Shown: piece by piece, positions 7,915-16,669 of the stretch
Layout: each line of letters begins with the position of its first letter
Position numbering within the stretch: the stretch's first letter is position 1
NCBI RefSeq assembly: GCF_000383955.1
Contig: NZ_KB913013.1
Span: forward strand, 1,642,277-1,706,276
DNA from: Rudanella lutea DSM 19387
GTDB lineage: Bacteria; Bacteroidota; Bacteroidia; Cytophagales; Spirosomataceae
Direction: 5' to 3'
Length of the DNA stretch: 64,000 nt
Notes under the pieces: generated by a model
Told to the model about the DNA's origin: nothing
Database searches by the model: none
The model's input: only the letters and a program-made list of their open reading frames with translations
Translations under genes and position numbers: made by a program

Positions 7915-9310
7915 ATTCTTTATTCTTTTCTTTTTTCTCCTTCTCTTTGTTCGGGTCACGCTTCACAATCAGGTCGCCCTCCTTGAGCGTTTTCGAGACG
8001 GCCAGGAACGGCCCCGCTACTACCTGCTCACCCGCTTTCAGGCCCGATACAACCTGAATATTTTCGAAGTCGCTGATACCGGTCTTCACTACCCGTTGTA
8101 CGGCCTTTCCGCCCTGATTCACAAATACAATCTCTTTTACCTCCTCTTTCTTGGCGGGTTTGGCTTCGGGCGTTTGCACCGAGGTATTTTCTTCGTCGCC
8201 CGACTCTTCTTTCTCAGGCATACGGGTTGTCACGGCCGCGATAGGCACGGCCAGTACATTCGACTTGCGGTCGGTAATGATCTCAACCGATGCTGTCATG
8301 CCGGGCTTAAACGGAAACCCTTTGCTCTGACTGGCCAGTAGGTCGGAATACGACGAGTTCAGGATTTTCACTTTCACTTCAAACTCCGTCACGGCATCGT
8401 TCGACATGGCCGAGGCCGCCGAGTTGGTGTTGCCTGCCATACCGTTGGCCGTGTTCGAAATTTCGGTAACAATCCCTTTGAACCGGCGGCCGGTAGTCGT
8501 GTACGAGTCCACCTCAATGTCGGCTGTGTCGCCGAGAGTTACCCGCACAATATCGTTTTCGTTGACGTTGACCCGCACCTCCATGTTATTCAGGTTGGCC
8601 AATCGCATGATTTCGGTACCGGCCATCTGCGAGGTTCCTACCACGCGCTCACCGGCTTCTACGTTCAGCTTGGATACTGTACCATTGACGGGGGAGTAAA
8701 TGGTCGTTTTGCGGAGGTTCTCGCTCGCGTCGCGCAGACTGGCCTCGGCACTTTTGATGCTGAACTGAGCCGCCCGCACGTTGGCCCGCGCGGCTTCGAC
8801 CTCCTGCCGGGCTACGCTGTAGTTAGCCTCCGAAGTTTCAAAATCGGCCGACGAGATCACCTTGTCGGCCAGCAGCTTCCGATTCCGCTCATAATCGGCT
8901 TTGGCACGCAGCAGTCGGGCTTCGGCCTGGGCCACATTGGCTTTCGACTGTTCAAACTGCGCGCGGCTCTGATCGACCGTAGCGCGAGCCCGTGCCAGAA
9001 ACGACTCGTAGTTGTCGGGCCGAATCCGGCACAGCAACTGACCGGCTTTGACCGGGTCGCCTTCTTTCACGTACAGGCCGATAATTTCGCCAGACACGTC
9101 GGGGCTGATTTTTACCTCAACCTCGGGCTGAACACGTCCCGAAGCGCTGACGCGTTCGATGATGTCCGTTGTTTTGACGGCGGCAAAATCCACGTCGGTT
9201 GTTTTGGGTTTGCCGATCACCCCGGCCTGTTTGGCCGCTACCAGCCCACCAGCCAGCAAGACAACCAGCCCTCCTAAAATCCACCAGATACGGTTCGACT
9301 TCTTCTTCAT
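7913..9310 (-). CDS. HlyD/MacA-like periplasmic adaptor subunit
   Basis: A 465-residue membrane fusion protein that links an inner-membrane transporter to an outer-membrane TolC channel. An N-terminal membrane anchor (WWILGGLVVLLAGGLVAA, about residues 9-26) is followed by a biotinyl/lipoyl-like half (VKISPDVSGEI), a long alpha-helical hairpin rich in Ala, Glu, Gln and Arg (about 100-210), the second lipoyl half and a beta-barrel domain. The C-terminus is a highly charged Lys/Glu tail. It is the last gene of an ABC-TolC-HlyD series read leftwards and ends at the duplicated terminator. No permease lies in this operon. Confidence 0.9.
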   Translation of the reverse strand: MKKKSNRIWWILGGLVVLLAGGLVAAKQAGVIGKPKTTDVDFAAVKTTDIIERVSASGRVQPEVEVKISPDVSGEIIGLYVKEGDPVKAGQLLCRIRPDNYESFLARARATVDQSRAQFEQSKANVAQAEARLLRAKADYERNRKLLADKVISSADFETSEANYSVARQEVEAARANVRAAQFSIKSAEASLRDASENLRKTTIYSPVNGTVSKLNVEAGERVVGTSQMAGTEIMRLANLNNMEVRVNVNENDIVRVTLGDTADIEVDSYTTTGRRFKGIVTEISNTANGMAGNTNSAASAMSNDAVTEFEVKVKILNSSYSDLLASQSKGFPFKPGMTASVEIITDRKSNVLAVPIAAVTTRMPEKEESGDEENTSVQTPEAKPAKKEEVKEIVFVNQGGKAVQRVVKTGISDFENIQVVSGLKAGEQVVAGPFLAVSKTLKEGDLIVKRDPNKEKEKKEKNKE

Positions 9311-9440
9311 AATGAGCGAATGAGTGAATGAGTGAATGGGCGAATACGGAACAAACGAATCAGCAGATGGGCACCCGACCAGGCGGGCATTCGCTCATCG
9401 AAACGTCAGACGGTCGCACAAGCACGCATTCGCTTATTAA
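9311..9440. repeat. Word-repeat hairpin H1 (TolC-HlyD spacer)
   Basis: The left arm (9311-9346) consists of repeats of GAATGAGTGAAT-like words. The right side carries the complementary GCATTCGCTCAT (9387-9398) and GCATTCGCTTATT (9426-9438). It fills the spacer between two co-directional genes; the arm starts directly after the HlyD start codon and reaches the TolC stop codon. Confidence 0.7.
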
Positions 9441-10975
9441 AATGCAATTGGTTTATTCTGATAAAAATCTAAAATCTTGGTGCGGAACACGTAGTCGTAC
9501 TTAGCCTGCACCAAACTGGCGCGAGCCCGGTCAAGGTTTGTTTTGGCAATGTTGTAATCGGTTCCATTGAGGGCACCCGCGTTGAAGCGGCTCTCGGCCA
9601 CCCGCAACGCCTGCTCCAGAGCCGTCACCTGCACCTGCGTAGCCCGGTAGCGGTTGAGCGAAGCCGTCAGGTTGGTGTAGGCCGTTTCGATCTGCTGCCG
9701 GAGCTGCAACCGGATATTGTCGGCGTTGAGCTGTGCATTTTGCTGCTGCAACGTGGCATTCATAATCTGAGTCCGGCTCAGTCGCTGATTAAAAATAGGC
9801 ACGTTGAGCGAAATCTGTAACGAACGGTTCAGGTTATTGCCCAGCTGATCGAAGAAACTGTAATCCTCAAACCGGAAGTTGTTCTGCGAGAAAAAGATCT
9901 GCTGCGACGAGCCATCGGGCAGAATAACCGTTTGCGGAATCTGCACGGTACCGTCGGGAATCCGGCGCTGAAGTCCTACGCTCGAAAACAGCGACGACAG
10001 GGAGCCGTTGAGCGACAAGCGCGGGTACAAACCCGCCCGGGCAATGTCGATGGCCCGACGGGCACTCTGCGTCCGCAAGTCGGCACCCAGCACCTGCGGC
10101 TGCGAGGCTACGGCTATTTCGTAAATCTGCTGGGCCGTAGCTGAGTAGGTTTCCACACGCGGATCGGGCAGCTTCAGGTACTCGATTTCAAAGTTTTGTC
10201 CACCCGGCAAATTCATGGCCTGCAACAGGGCCAGTTTGGCGAGATCGACGTTGTTTTGGGCGTTTACGATTGCCAGCTCATCGTTGGCGAGTTGGGCCCG
10301 CAAATCGAACAAATTGGCTTCAGGCAATGAACCTGCATTGACCAGCCGCTGGGTGCGATCGAGCTGCGCCTGCGTAGCCTCCAGTTGTCGACGGGCAATT
10401 TCGAGCTGCTCGGCGCCAGTGAGTACATTCAGGTATTGCTGCACCACCAGCAGAGCAGCGTCGTTTTGCGTAGCCGATAGTTCTTTCGAAGCGGCCTGTA
10501 CGTTGGTCTGGTTCTGAAGAATTTGGTTTTTCAGCTGAAAGCCCTGAAAGATTGGGACGTTGGCACCCACCTGAAAGTTGTTGGACCGAACGGCCTGATC
10601 GACAAACGTGTTGGTACCGGGGTTGATGTTACGACCCGAGCTAAGTCCCTGCGACACAAACCCGTTGACCGTGGGGAGCTGGTTGAACTTCGACTGCCGA
10701 AGCTGCAATTCGGAACCACGTACCTGAATCTGCCCCTGCTGAACCCGAATATTGTTCTGCAACGCCAAATCAACACATTGTTGTAACGACAGTACCGGCA
10801 CCCCGTTGGCCGCACTCGATGTAGCGACACCCGGCGTGGCGACACCCGGCGTGGCGACGCCCGGCGAAACCGCGTTGGGGGCCTGGGTATTCTGCGCCCA
10901 TGTCGCCCCGACTCCAGCCTGTAAGCACAGGGCCCCGATCAAGGCAGCCTTTCTCCACTCCACTCGCATATTCAT
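9437..10975 (-). CDS. TolC family outer membrane efflux protein
   Basis: An outer membrane channel of the TolC family, forming the trans-envelope tunnel for an adaptor/pump pair. A signal peptide (ending near GATWAQ) is followed by a low-complexity linker containing the five-residue unit PGVAT three times in a row (15-bp DNA repeats near 10825-10865). Then come two OEP domains with long Ala/Gln/Asn-rich helices and short beta segments (NVPIFQGFQLKNQ; NVPIFNQRLSRTQ). The total is about 512 residues. I chose the ATG at 10975; 10969 is equally possible, and the frame is open to a TTG at 10993. It is the middle gene of the ABC-TolC-HlyD operon. Confidence 0.92.
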   Translation of the reverse strand: MNMRVEWRKAALIGALCLQAGVGATWAQNTQAPNAVSPGVATPGVATPGVATSSAANGVPVLSLQQCVDLALQNNIRVQQGQIQVRGSELQLRQSKFNQLPTVNGFVSQGLSSGRNINPGTNTFVDQAVRSNNFQVGANVPIFQGFQLKNQILQNQTNVQAASKELSATQNDAALLVVQQYLNVLTGAEQLEIARRQLEATQAQLDRTQRLVNAGSLPEANLFDLRAQLANDELAIVNAQNNVDLAKLALLQAMNLPGGQNFEIEYLKLPDPRVETYSATAQQIYEIAVASQPQVLGADLRTQSARRAIDIARAGLYPRLSLNGSLSSLFSSVGLQRRIPDGTVQIPQTVILPDGSSQQIFFSQNNFRFEDYSFFDQLGNNLNRSLQISLNVPIFNQRLSRTQIMNATLQQQNAQLNADNIRLQLRQQIETAYTNLTASLNRYRATQVQVTALEQALRVAESRFNAGALNGTDYNIAKTNLDRARASLVQAKYDYVFRTKILDFYQNKPIAF

Positions 10976-11048
10976 GACGTATTTTCGGTTCAATGTTAAG
11001 GATAAGCAGCAGGCAGTACCTACCGATTTGGGATAAACGGACGGAACA

Positions 11049-11130
<82 letters not shown>

Positions 11131-11140
<10 letters not shown>

Positions 11141-11796
11141 ATCCAGCCGTCTTTCAGGTTCAGCACCCGGTTGCCGTAGGCTGCGTTGCCCTCCGAATGG
11201 GTCACTTGCACAATGGTGACGCCATCTTCCTGATTCAGTTTTCGGAATAACTCCATGATTTCGCGTGCCTGATCGGAATGCAGGTTGCCCGTTGGTTCAT
11301 CGGCAAAAATGACGCGCGGCCTGGCCGCAATAGCGCGGGCAATGCCAACCAATTGCTGCTGCCCCCCCGATAGTTGGGCCGGAAACAGATCTTTTTTGGC
11401 CACTATATTAAAGCGGTCAAGCAGTTCGGCAACGCGGCTTTTCCGCTCCGACCCCGACAGGCCCTTGTACAGCAGCGGTGTCTCGATGTTTTCGTACACG
11501 GTCAGCTCATCAATCAGGTGGTAGGCCTGAAACACGAAACCGATCTGGGTTCGGTGCAGCTCGGTCCGTTTCTTCTCCGACAGTTTCTGCACCGGCTCGT
11601 TCAGCAACCGATACTCTCCCTCTGAGGGTTCTTCGAGCAACCCAAGAATATGCAATAGGGTCGATTTTCCCGACCCACTCGGCCCCATAATAGACACAAA
11701 CTCGCCCTCTTCAATCGAAAGCGAGATCTGGCGCAGGACGTATGTTTTTCCGAATCCGGTCGGATAATATTTGGCGACGTTGGTTAGCTGGATCAT
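11131..11796 (-). CDS. ABC transporter ATP-binding protein (LolD/MacB type)
   Basis: A 221-residue cytoplasmic ATPase of the LolD/MacB/FtsE group that powers FtsX-type permeases. Walker A is GPSGSGKST (about residues 39-47), the Q-loop is in [18 protein letters not shown], the signature is LSGGQQQ, Walker B is [10 protein letters not shown], and the H-loop is VTHSEG. An oddity is that the usual N-L-D after Walker B reads NLHSDQ, so the D-loop Asp is replaced by His. No permease gene is next to it; FtsX-type permeases occur at 55-64 kb. It is preceded by a sigma54-like promoter (11824-11838) and two upstream palindromes, so it is probably activated by an NtrC-type regulator. Confidence 0.92.
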
Positions 11797-11823
11797 ACAA
11801 CAAAACTAGATGATAACCCATGC

Positions 11824-11838
11824 GCAACGCGTATGCCA
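11824..11838 (-). promoter_or_regulatory. Sigma54-type promoter of the ABC-TolC-HlyD operon
   Basis: On the minus strand the sequence reads TGGCAT-N5-TTGC, against the sigma54 consensus TGGCAC-N5-TTGC: one mismatch, exact spacing. The expected transcription start lies about 15-20 nt before the ATG at 11796. The geometry to the upstream palindromes matches that of the second sigma54-type promoter at 52843. Confidence 0.65.
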
Positions 11839-11846
11839 GATACACA

Positions 11847-11880
11847 AAAAAGCCGCTCCCGGTGTAGAGAGCGGCTTTTT
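11847..11880. terminator. Terminator downstream of the fasciclin gene
   Basis: Inverted repeat AAAAAGCCGCTC / GAGCGGCTTTTT with a 10-nt loop. It stops leftward transcription from the fasciclin gene before the ABC operon promoter. Confidence 0.85.
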
Positions 11881-11892
11881 AAGAGGCTGCCT

Positions 11893-11927
11893 GTCCGTTT
11901 ACGGACGTCGGTTGTTCGGCAATGGAC
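11893..11927. promoter_or_regulatory. Paired enhancer-like palindromes upstream of the ABC operon
   Basis: GTCCG-TTTA-CGGAC (11893-11906, perfect) and a degenerate second copy GTTCG-GCAA-TGGAC (11914-11927), centres 21 bp apart. The proximal centre is 63 bp from the -24 GG of the promoter. The same motif and spacing occur at 52751-52786. These are probable binding sites of the NtrC-type regulator encoded at 51266-52651. Confidence 0.6.
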
Positions 11928-11939
11928 AAGCCCGCCGTT

Positions 11940-12539
11940 TTACTTGGCACCCGTGCTCAGGGCACCGGGCATGAGCACCGTATCGACTGAATGCACAATA
12001 CCGTTGGTGGCCGTAATGTCGCCCATGTTGACGGTCGAAGTGTTACCAGCCGCATCGGTTATGGCGAGCGTATTGCCTTCTTTCTTCACGGTCAGCTTGC
12101 CTCCCTGCACCGTGGTGAGGGTCTGATTGTTTTTGAGCGTAGCCGAGGTGTAGCGCCCCCGCACCACATGATAGGCCAGTAACTGCGACAGTTGCTGTCG
12201 ATTGGCGGGCTGCATGAGCGACTCAAGCGTAGCCGCATCAATTTTGGCAAAAGCCGCGTTGGTTGGCGCAAATACTGTGTAAGGGCCGCCTTTCTGCGCC
12301 ATGTCGGTCAGGCTGGCTGCCTGCAATGCCTGCAATAAAGTCGAATGATCCGATGACAGGGCTGCGCTGGCTGCCAGATCGGCATTGGTCGATACACCTG
12401 TGGTTGGGGCATTGGTCGTGGTACCGCTTTGGTCGCGACCCGAATTAGCCGCGGGGCTAGTTTGGGCCTGCACACCACCCGCCGTCACTACGGCTAAGCC
12501 AAGCACGAACATCCATTGCTTCTTCATACGTTTCATCAT
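11940..12539 (-). CDS. Secreted fasciclin (FAS1) domain protein
   Basis: A secreted protein of 199 residues with a signal peptide ending near GGVQAQ. A low-complexity Ser/Thr/Asn linker (about residues 27-55) is followed by one FAS1 domain, with the family motifs YTVFAPTNAAFAKI (about 83-96), LAYHVVRG and the terminal IVHSVDTVLMP. FAS1 domains mediate adhesion to cell surfaces or matrix; the partner is unknown. An alternative ATG at 12527 gives a more compact signal peptide. The gene is monocistronic and ends at its own terminator. Confidence 0.93.
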   Translation of the reverse strand: MMKRMKKQWMFVLGLAVVTAGGVQAQTSPAANSGRDQSGTTTNAPTTGVSTNADLAASAALSSDHSTLLQALQAASLTDMAQKGGPYTVFAPTNAAFAKIDAATLESLMQPANRQQLSQLLAYHVVRGRYTSATLKNNQTLTTVQGGKLTVKKEGNTLAITDAAGNTSTVNMGDITATNGIVHSVDTVLMPGALSTGAK

Positions 12540-13238
12540 GTTTTGAGTAAAAAGTACACCCGTCGGTATAAACCCCGGTACATGACCAACTGAGATAGTC
12601 GCCCAAAATTGTTTATACCCATAGAGCCAATGGAATAAATGATTGAATGGACCACGTCAAGCTTGTGCAGGCGCGAAACGAGCTAACTCTTCTTTTCGTG
12701 CGTATCCGACTAAGGGTATAGAGAATATAAAATTAAAATCAAATTTTAATTCAAGACCAAAAACGGCCAATGGCGATTGTAGGGGCCTATTTAGAAGAAA
12801 TTTCTGTGTATAAAACAGGACATTAAAAAAGTTTTTTAAACAATTTGAATGGCGAAATATAATTCCGCAAGAGTCTTATTGGTTACTTTTGAATCACGAA
12901 ACCAAGTAATGCAATTTTGATTCTGAGCAGTTTGATCATGCGTTTTAAACTTCACATTGCCTTTTTGGAGTACCTCTTTGAGGTAAAATCCTATTTGTTG
13001 CCAGATCCTACACTGGCCTACTCCCCTCTCGCTTCTGCGTAACACGCCCCCCTGTCTTTTGCCCTCCTGTGATCAATAGTGCCCTTACCCCTCCTCTGGG
13101 TTGTGCCTGATCTGTCAATGGCCGCGTACTCAATCTGGCCAGGCAGCATGCGAAGATCATCTACCTAACCGAACGTCATTGCCGGACACGACCGCCCGGA
13201 CAATCCGTTTCTACCCCCTTATTGTACCCCTTTAGTTC
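12540..13238. other. AT-rich, gene-poor stretch
   Basis: About 700 bp with no convincing gene, clearly more AT-rich than its surroundings at 12700-12950. It holds two simple palindromes: AATTAAAAT-CAA-ATTTTAATT at 12731-12751, and TTAAAAAA-G-TTTTTTAA at 12823-12839. The first half should contain the fasciclin promoter (minus strand) and the last 100 bp the promoter of the SGNH gene. A 69-codon minus-strand frame (12836-13045) is listed separately as doubtful. Confidence 0.6.
12836..13045 (-). CDS. Doubtful small hypothetical ORF
   Basis: A 69-codon frame in the AT-rich stretch that I do not recognise. Its composition differs from neighbouring genes and no clear ribosome-binding site or promoter is visible. 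The C-terminal part (WFRDSKVTNKTLAELYFAIQ) looks protein-like, so it may be a gene remnant rather than a random frame. It ends in the A-run/T-run palindrome at 12823-12839. Confidence 0.2.
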   Translation of the reverse strand: MLRRSERGVGQCRIWQQIGFYLKEVLQKGNVKFKTHDQTAQNQNCITWFRDSKVTNKTLAELYFAIQIV

Positions 13239-16200
13239 ATGAATAAATTTTCCTTGCTGTGGCTGCTGTTGTGGTGGCCCGGGATGGTATTGGCTCAGTT
13301 GAACCTTACCGCCCCCCAATCGCGCATTGTGTATCAGCGCAACGGGGCCAATCAGGCCAATATCGTAGTGATGGGCACAGCCCCACAAAATGCAACCCGC
13401 GTAGAAGCCCGGCTGGTGGCTCTGACCGGGGGCGCCACCACAGGCTGGTCGCCAATTGGGTTACTCAACGCCAACAAAGCCTTCCGGGGCTCTATCACGG
13501 GGTCGGGCGGCTGGTACCGGCTCGAAGTCCGGGCCTGGGCCGACGGTAACCTGGCCGCCGAAACGAGCATCGACCGGGTAGGTGTGGGCGAGGTATTTGT
13601 GATTGCCGGGCAGTCCAACGCCTTTGGCATTCAGGAGGCCGGTGGAGCCTCCGACGACCGGGTTTCGGTTGTCGATTTCCGCGATAATGATGTGAACGAA
13701 CAACTGTTGCCCATGCGATTTAGCCATGCCGATGGCGGTGGTAACGTAGGGCCGTCCAATCCACTTTATATCTGGGGTAAACTGGGCGATCAGCTTGTGA
13801 GCCGGTTACAAGTACCCGTACTGTTTCTGGGGGCTGCCCAGCCCGGTACCACGAGCGAAGAATGGCGCCGGTCGGCCGAGGGCGACGCCAGCCTGTCGGG
13901 TTCGCTGTTCCCGTACCGCCGGTTAGGTTCGGTGCTGTATCACTACATTGCCCGCACGGGTGTTCGGGCGGTGCTCTGGCATCAGGGCGAAGGCGATATT
14001 GACCGCAGTGGTCAGGCCTACATCGACAATGTGCGCTATGTGATCGACAAAAGCCGTCAGCAGGCCAACGCCGGATCTATGGCGTGGGTGGTTTCGCGGG
14101 TAAGCTACACGCAGGGCCGCAACAACCCCGGCATTATTCAGGCGCAGGAGCAAATCATCAACAGTGTCCCGAACGTATTTGCCGGACCTAATACCGACGT
14201 GCTGGTTGGCCCTGAAAACCGGTTCGACGATGTGCACTTTGGCGGATCGGGTCTGATTCAACTCATTGCCCTGTGGAACCTGAGCCTGTCCAACGATTTC
14301 TTCAGCCGTTCGCAGCCCGTTAGCCCCTCGGCCGACGCACCCGCCACAACGGCCGGTTACGTTCTGCCCAACACAACGGCTCCCGGTCGACAGATTTGGG
14401 TACCGTACCTCAACAACAGCCCCGGCAACTCGTTTAAAGCCCAGCTCCTCAACAGCGATGGCGGGGTGGTAACCGAGTCGTCGGCGGGTAACCAAAACCC
14501 CATTGCCCTCACTCTGCCGGGTAACCTGCCCGGCGGCAATTACCGCACCCGTGTGGTGTCGGCGCAATATTCAGTACCGGGTGCCACCGGCGAGGTGTTC
14601 CGGGTAGTGCCCGGTGCGGCCGAAACCGGCACACAAACACCGATTCAGCCCGCTACCATCAGTGGCACGGCCGACGCCAGCATCAGCCGTCTGGGTTACA
14701 GCTACGACATGCCCAGCCACGGTTTCCATTTGCTGGTGAGTTCATCGGGGCCGGTTGAAGTGCGGCTCGAACGCGTAGACGGTGGCTACTTTGGCGAAAC
14801 CAACTGGGCACCGGCAGGCGACAATGGCGAGCATCCGGGCTTCAACAAGGTGCGTTATTACAGCCCCATTGCCGGGGGTGTGGGTGGTGTAGAGCCGGGC
14901 CGCTACCGGTTGTCGGTACGGAAAGCCGGCGACTCGGGCAACGGTCTGCAAGTTGAAATCAACCTGCTTAATGGCCGTACTACGGTGTTCACTACCTCCG
15001 ACAGCACCCAGCCAAGCCCCACAACGCCTACTTCGCCATCGGTACCAACCACCCCGACATCGCCCCCCGTTACAACCACTCCTTCGGTTGATTACGTGAG
15101 CCAGTTGGGCTACAAATACGACAGACCTTCGCATGGGTTTCAGCTGCTGGTGATGGCGCAGGGCCCCGTAGACCTCAAACTCGAACGACTCGACGGACCG
15201 TTTGGCGAAACCAACTGGGCAAGTGGTGCCATTACAGCAAACTTTGGTGCGTTCAACTACTTCCGCAACTACTCACCCGCAGCACCGGGCGTGGGTGGGG
15301 TCGAGCCGGGTCGCTACCGTCTTTGGGCGCGCCGGGCAGGTACCGCCGGTACCGAAGTTTCGGTAGAAGTGACCTTGCAAAACGGGCAGTTTCAGGCCGG
15401 AGTTGGTACATCAACGCCCACCACAACGCCCATTCCGCAACAACCCACCGAAAATAGCGTAACCCCGCCCGCACCAACGCCAGCTCCCGTTACAGGCGGC
15501 TCAACGAGCGGCCAGATTCGACGGATTGGCTACAAATACGATATGCCTTCGCACGGGTTCCAGCTCCTGACCGATGCTACGGGTTCGGTAGAAGTACGGC
15601 TCGAACGGCTCGACGGCCCATTTGCCCAGACCAATTGGGGCGCTGTTACCGCGAGTGGCGAGTTTGGCAGTTACAACGGTTTCCGTAACTACGCACCGGT
15701 AGCACCGGGTGTGGGCGGTGTGGAAGCGGGTCGTTACCGGCTGTCGGCCCGGTTGGCAGGAGATACCGGCAATGGACAATCGGTCGAAATAACGCTGGGC
15801 AATGGCCTGTTTGAAGCCTGGGCCGGTAGCGTTACAAGCCCCGCACCAGCGCCTGCTCAGCCCGCTCCGCAACCAACCCAACCCGTCACGGAGGCTCAAC
15901 CTACCGCTCCGACTCCGACGGCTCCCACCGGACTTATTCAGTCGATTGGCTATAAGTACGATATGCCGACACATGGTTTCCAGCTGTTGTCTCTGGCTAC
16001 CGTAGCGGTACAAATGCGGCTGGAACGGCTCGACGGTTCGTTTGCCGACAGCAACTGGGGCAATGCAACCAGCAGCGGTCAATACAACGGCTACAACAAT
16101 TTCCGTAATTACTCGCCGGTAGCACCGGGAGTAGGCGGAGTTGTGCCCGGCCGGTACCGGTTGTCGGTTCGGCAGGTTGGCGACTCGGGCAACGGGCAGT

Positions 16201-16535
16201 CGATGGATGTCTTGCTCCAAAACGGTATCTTCAGCATTCCAACAGCCCCAAGTGCTCGCGTGGCAGCCAACCCCTCGGCCGAGGAGATTATCTGGCAGGC
16301 CTATCCCAACCCGGCCGAAGCCGAGGTGACGGTTGCCTATCCGGCAAGTCTGCCCCTGACCAACGTACGTACGCAACTTACTTCACTGGCAGGCATCAGC
16401 ACCGACGTACCGGTTCAACAGGCGCAACCGGGCAAACTCCGGGTGTCGCTGGGTAACCTCCCGGCAGGCCTGTACATTCTGCGCGTTCTCGACGGTAACC
16501 AGCCAGTTCAGGCGTTGAAGGTGATAAAACGATAA
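13239..16535 (+). CDS. SGNH/sialate O-acetylesterase-like protein with four tandem unknown domains and a T9SS signal
   Basis: A 1098-residue secreted protein. The signal peptide ends at VLAQ. An Ig-like segment is followed by an SGNH/GDSL-type carbohydrate esterase domain (about residues 120-360), with the Ser block VIAGQSNAFG and a late DDVHFGGSG block holding the catalytic Asp and His. An Ig-like module follows (about 365-465). Then come four copies of an unrecognised domain of about 100 residues (about 481-580, 618-718, 759-858, 901-998), joined by Pro/Thr-rich linkers. A C-terminal T9SS sorting domain (AYPNPAEAEV to ALKVIKR) ends the protein. The repeats share GYKYDMPSHGFQLL, LERLDGPF, PGVGGVEPGRYRLS and GDSGNGQ. 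They may bind carbohydrate, by inference from the attachment to an esterase. Confidence 0.88.
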   Translation: MNKFSLLWLLLWWPGMVLAQLNLTAPQSRIVYQRNGANQANIVVMGTAPQNATRVEARLVALTGGATTGWSPIGLLNANKAFRGSITGSGGWYRLEVRAWADGNLAAETSIDRVGVGEVFVIAGQSNAFGIQEAGGASDDRVSVVDFRDNDVNEQLLPMRFSHADGGGNVGPSNPLYIWGKLGDQLVSRLQVPVLFLGAAQPGTTSEEWRRSAEGDASLSGSLFPYRRLGSVLYHYIARTGVRAVLWHQGEGDIDRSGQAYIDNVRYVIDKSRQQANAGSMAWVVSRVSYTQGRNNPGIIQAQEQIINSVPNVFAGPNTDVLVGPENRFDDVHFGGSGLIQLIALWNLSLSNDFFSRSQPVSPSADAPATTAGYVLPNTTAPGRQIWVPYLNNSPGNSFKAQLLNSDGGVVTESSAGNQNPIALTLPGNLPGGNYRTRVVSAQYSVPGATGEVFRVVPGAAETGTQTPIQPATISGTADASISRLGYSYDMPSHGFHLLVSSSGPVEVRLERVDGGYFGETNWAPAGDNGEHPGFNKVRYYSPIAGGVGGVEPGRYRLSVRKAGDSGNGLQVEINLLNGRTTVFTTSDSTQPSPTTPTSPSVPTTPTSPPVTTTPSVDYVSQLGYKYDRPSHGFQLLVMAQGPVDLKLERLDGPFGETNWASGAITANFGAFNYFRNYSPAAPGVGGVEPGRYRLWARRAGTAGTEVSVEVTLQNGQFQAGVGTSTPTTTPIPQQPTENSVTPPAPTPAPVTGGSTSGQIRRIGYKYDMPSHGFQLLTDATGSVEVRLERLDGPFAQTNWGAVTASGEFGSYNGFRNYAPVAPGVGGVEAGRYRLSARLAGDTGNGQSVEITLGNGLFEAWAGSVTSPAPAPAQPAPQPTQPVTEAQPTAPTPTAPTGLIQSIGYKYDMPTHGFQLLSLATVAVQMRLERLDGSFADSNWGNATSSGQYNGYNNFRNYSPVAPGVGGVVPGRYRLSVRQVGDSGNGQSMDVLLQNGIFSIPTAPSARVAANPSAEEIIWQAYPNPAEAEVTVAYPASLPLTNVRTQLTSLAGISTDVPVQQAQPGKLRVSLGNLPAGLYILRVLDGNQPVQALKVIKR
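14681..16235 (+). repeat. Four in-gene tandem repeats encoding an unknown domain
   Basis: Coding repeats at about 14681-14980, 15091-15393, 15514-15813 and 15940-16235, separated by Pro/Thr-codon-rich linkers. Copies 2-4 are clearly closer to each other than to copy 1; for example, copies 2 and 3 share GGCTACAAATACGA and the glycine-rich PGVGGVE block. Confidence 0.85.
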
Positions 16536-16642
16536 AAGGAGAAGGAAAAAAGGAGGAAAAGAGAAGGGAGGAAGGAAGACTGCTTGCGGTTTTCCTTCCT
16601 CCCTTTTCCCTTTCTATCACCTTTTTCTCTTTCCTCCTTATT
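16534..16642. repeat. Word-repeat hairpin H3 (SGNH-GH3 spacer)
   Basis: A purine arm of GGAGAAGGAAAAAAGG-like words (16535-16579) faces a pyrimidine arm of CTTCCTCCCTTTTCCC-like words (16590-16640), with an 11-nt loop. It lies between two rightward genes, and the left arm begins at the SGNH stop codon. Confidence 0.8.
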
Positions 16643-16654
16643 GCCCTTTTTCCG

Positions 16655-16662
16655 TACTTTTG
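16655..16662 (+). promoter_or_regulatory. TAnnTTTG -7 box of the GH3 gene
   Basis: TACTTTTG, ending 7 nt before the ATG at 16670. The 15-mer TTCCGTACTTTTGCG recurs exactly before gcvT at 25550-25564 with the same distance to the ATG. A leader of only a few nucleotides is implied. Confidence 0.6.
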
Positions 16663-16669
16663 CGTATCT

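Noticed and set aside
13177-13205. CCGGACA words upstream of the SGNH gene as a third NtrC-type enhancer
   Set aside because: The two words are direct, not palindromic, repeats. The 5-4-5 spacing is absent and no -24/-12 element follows.
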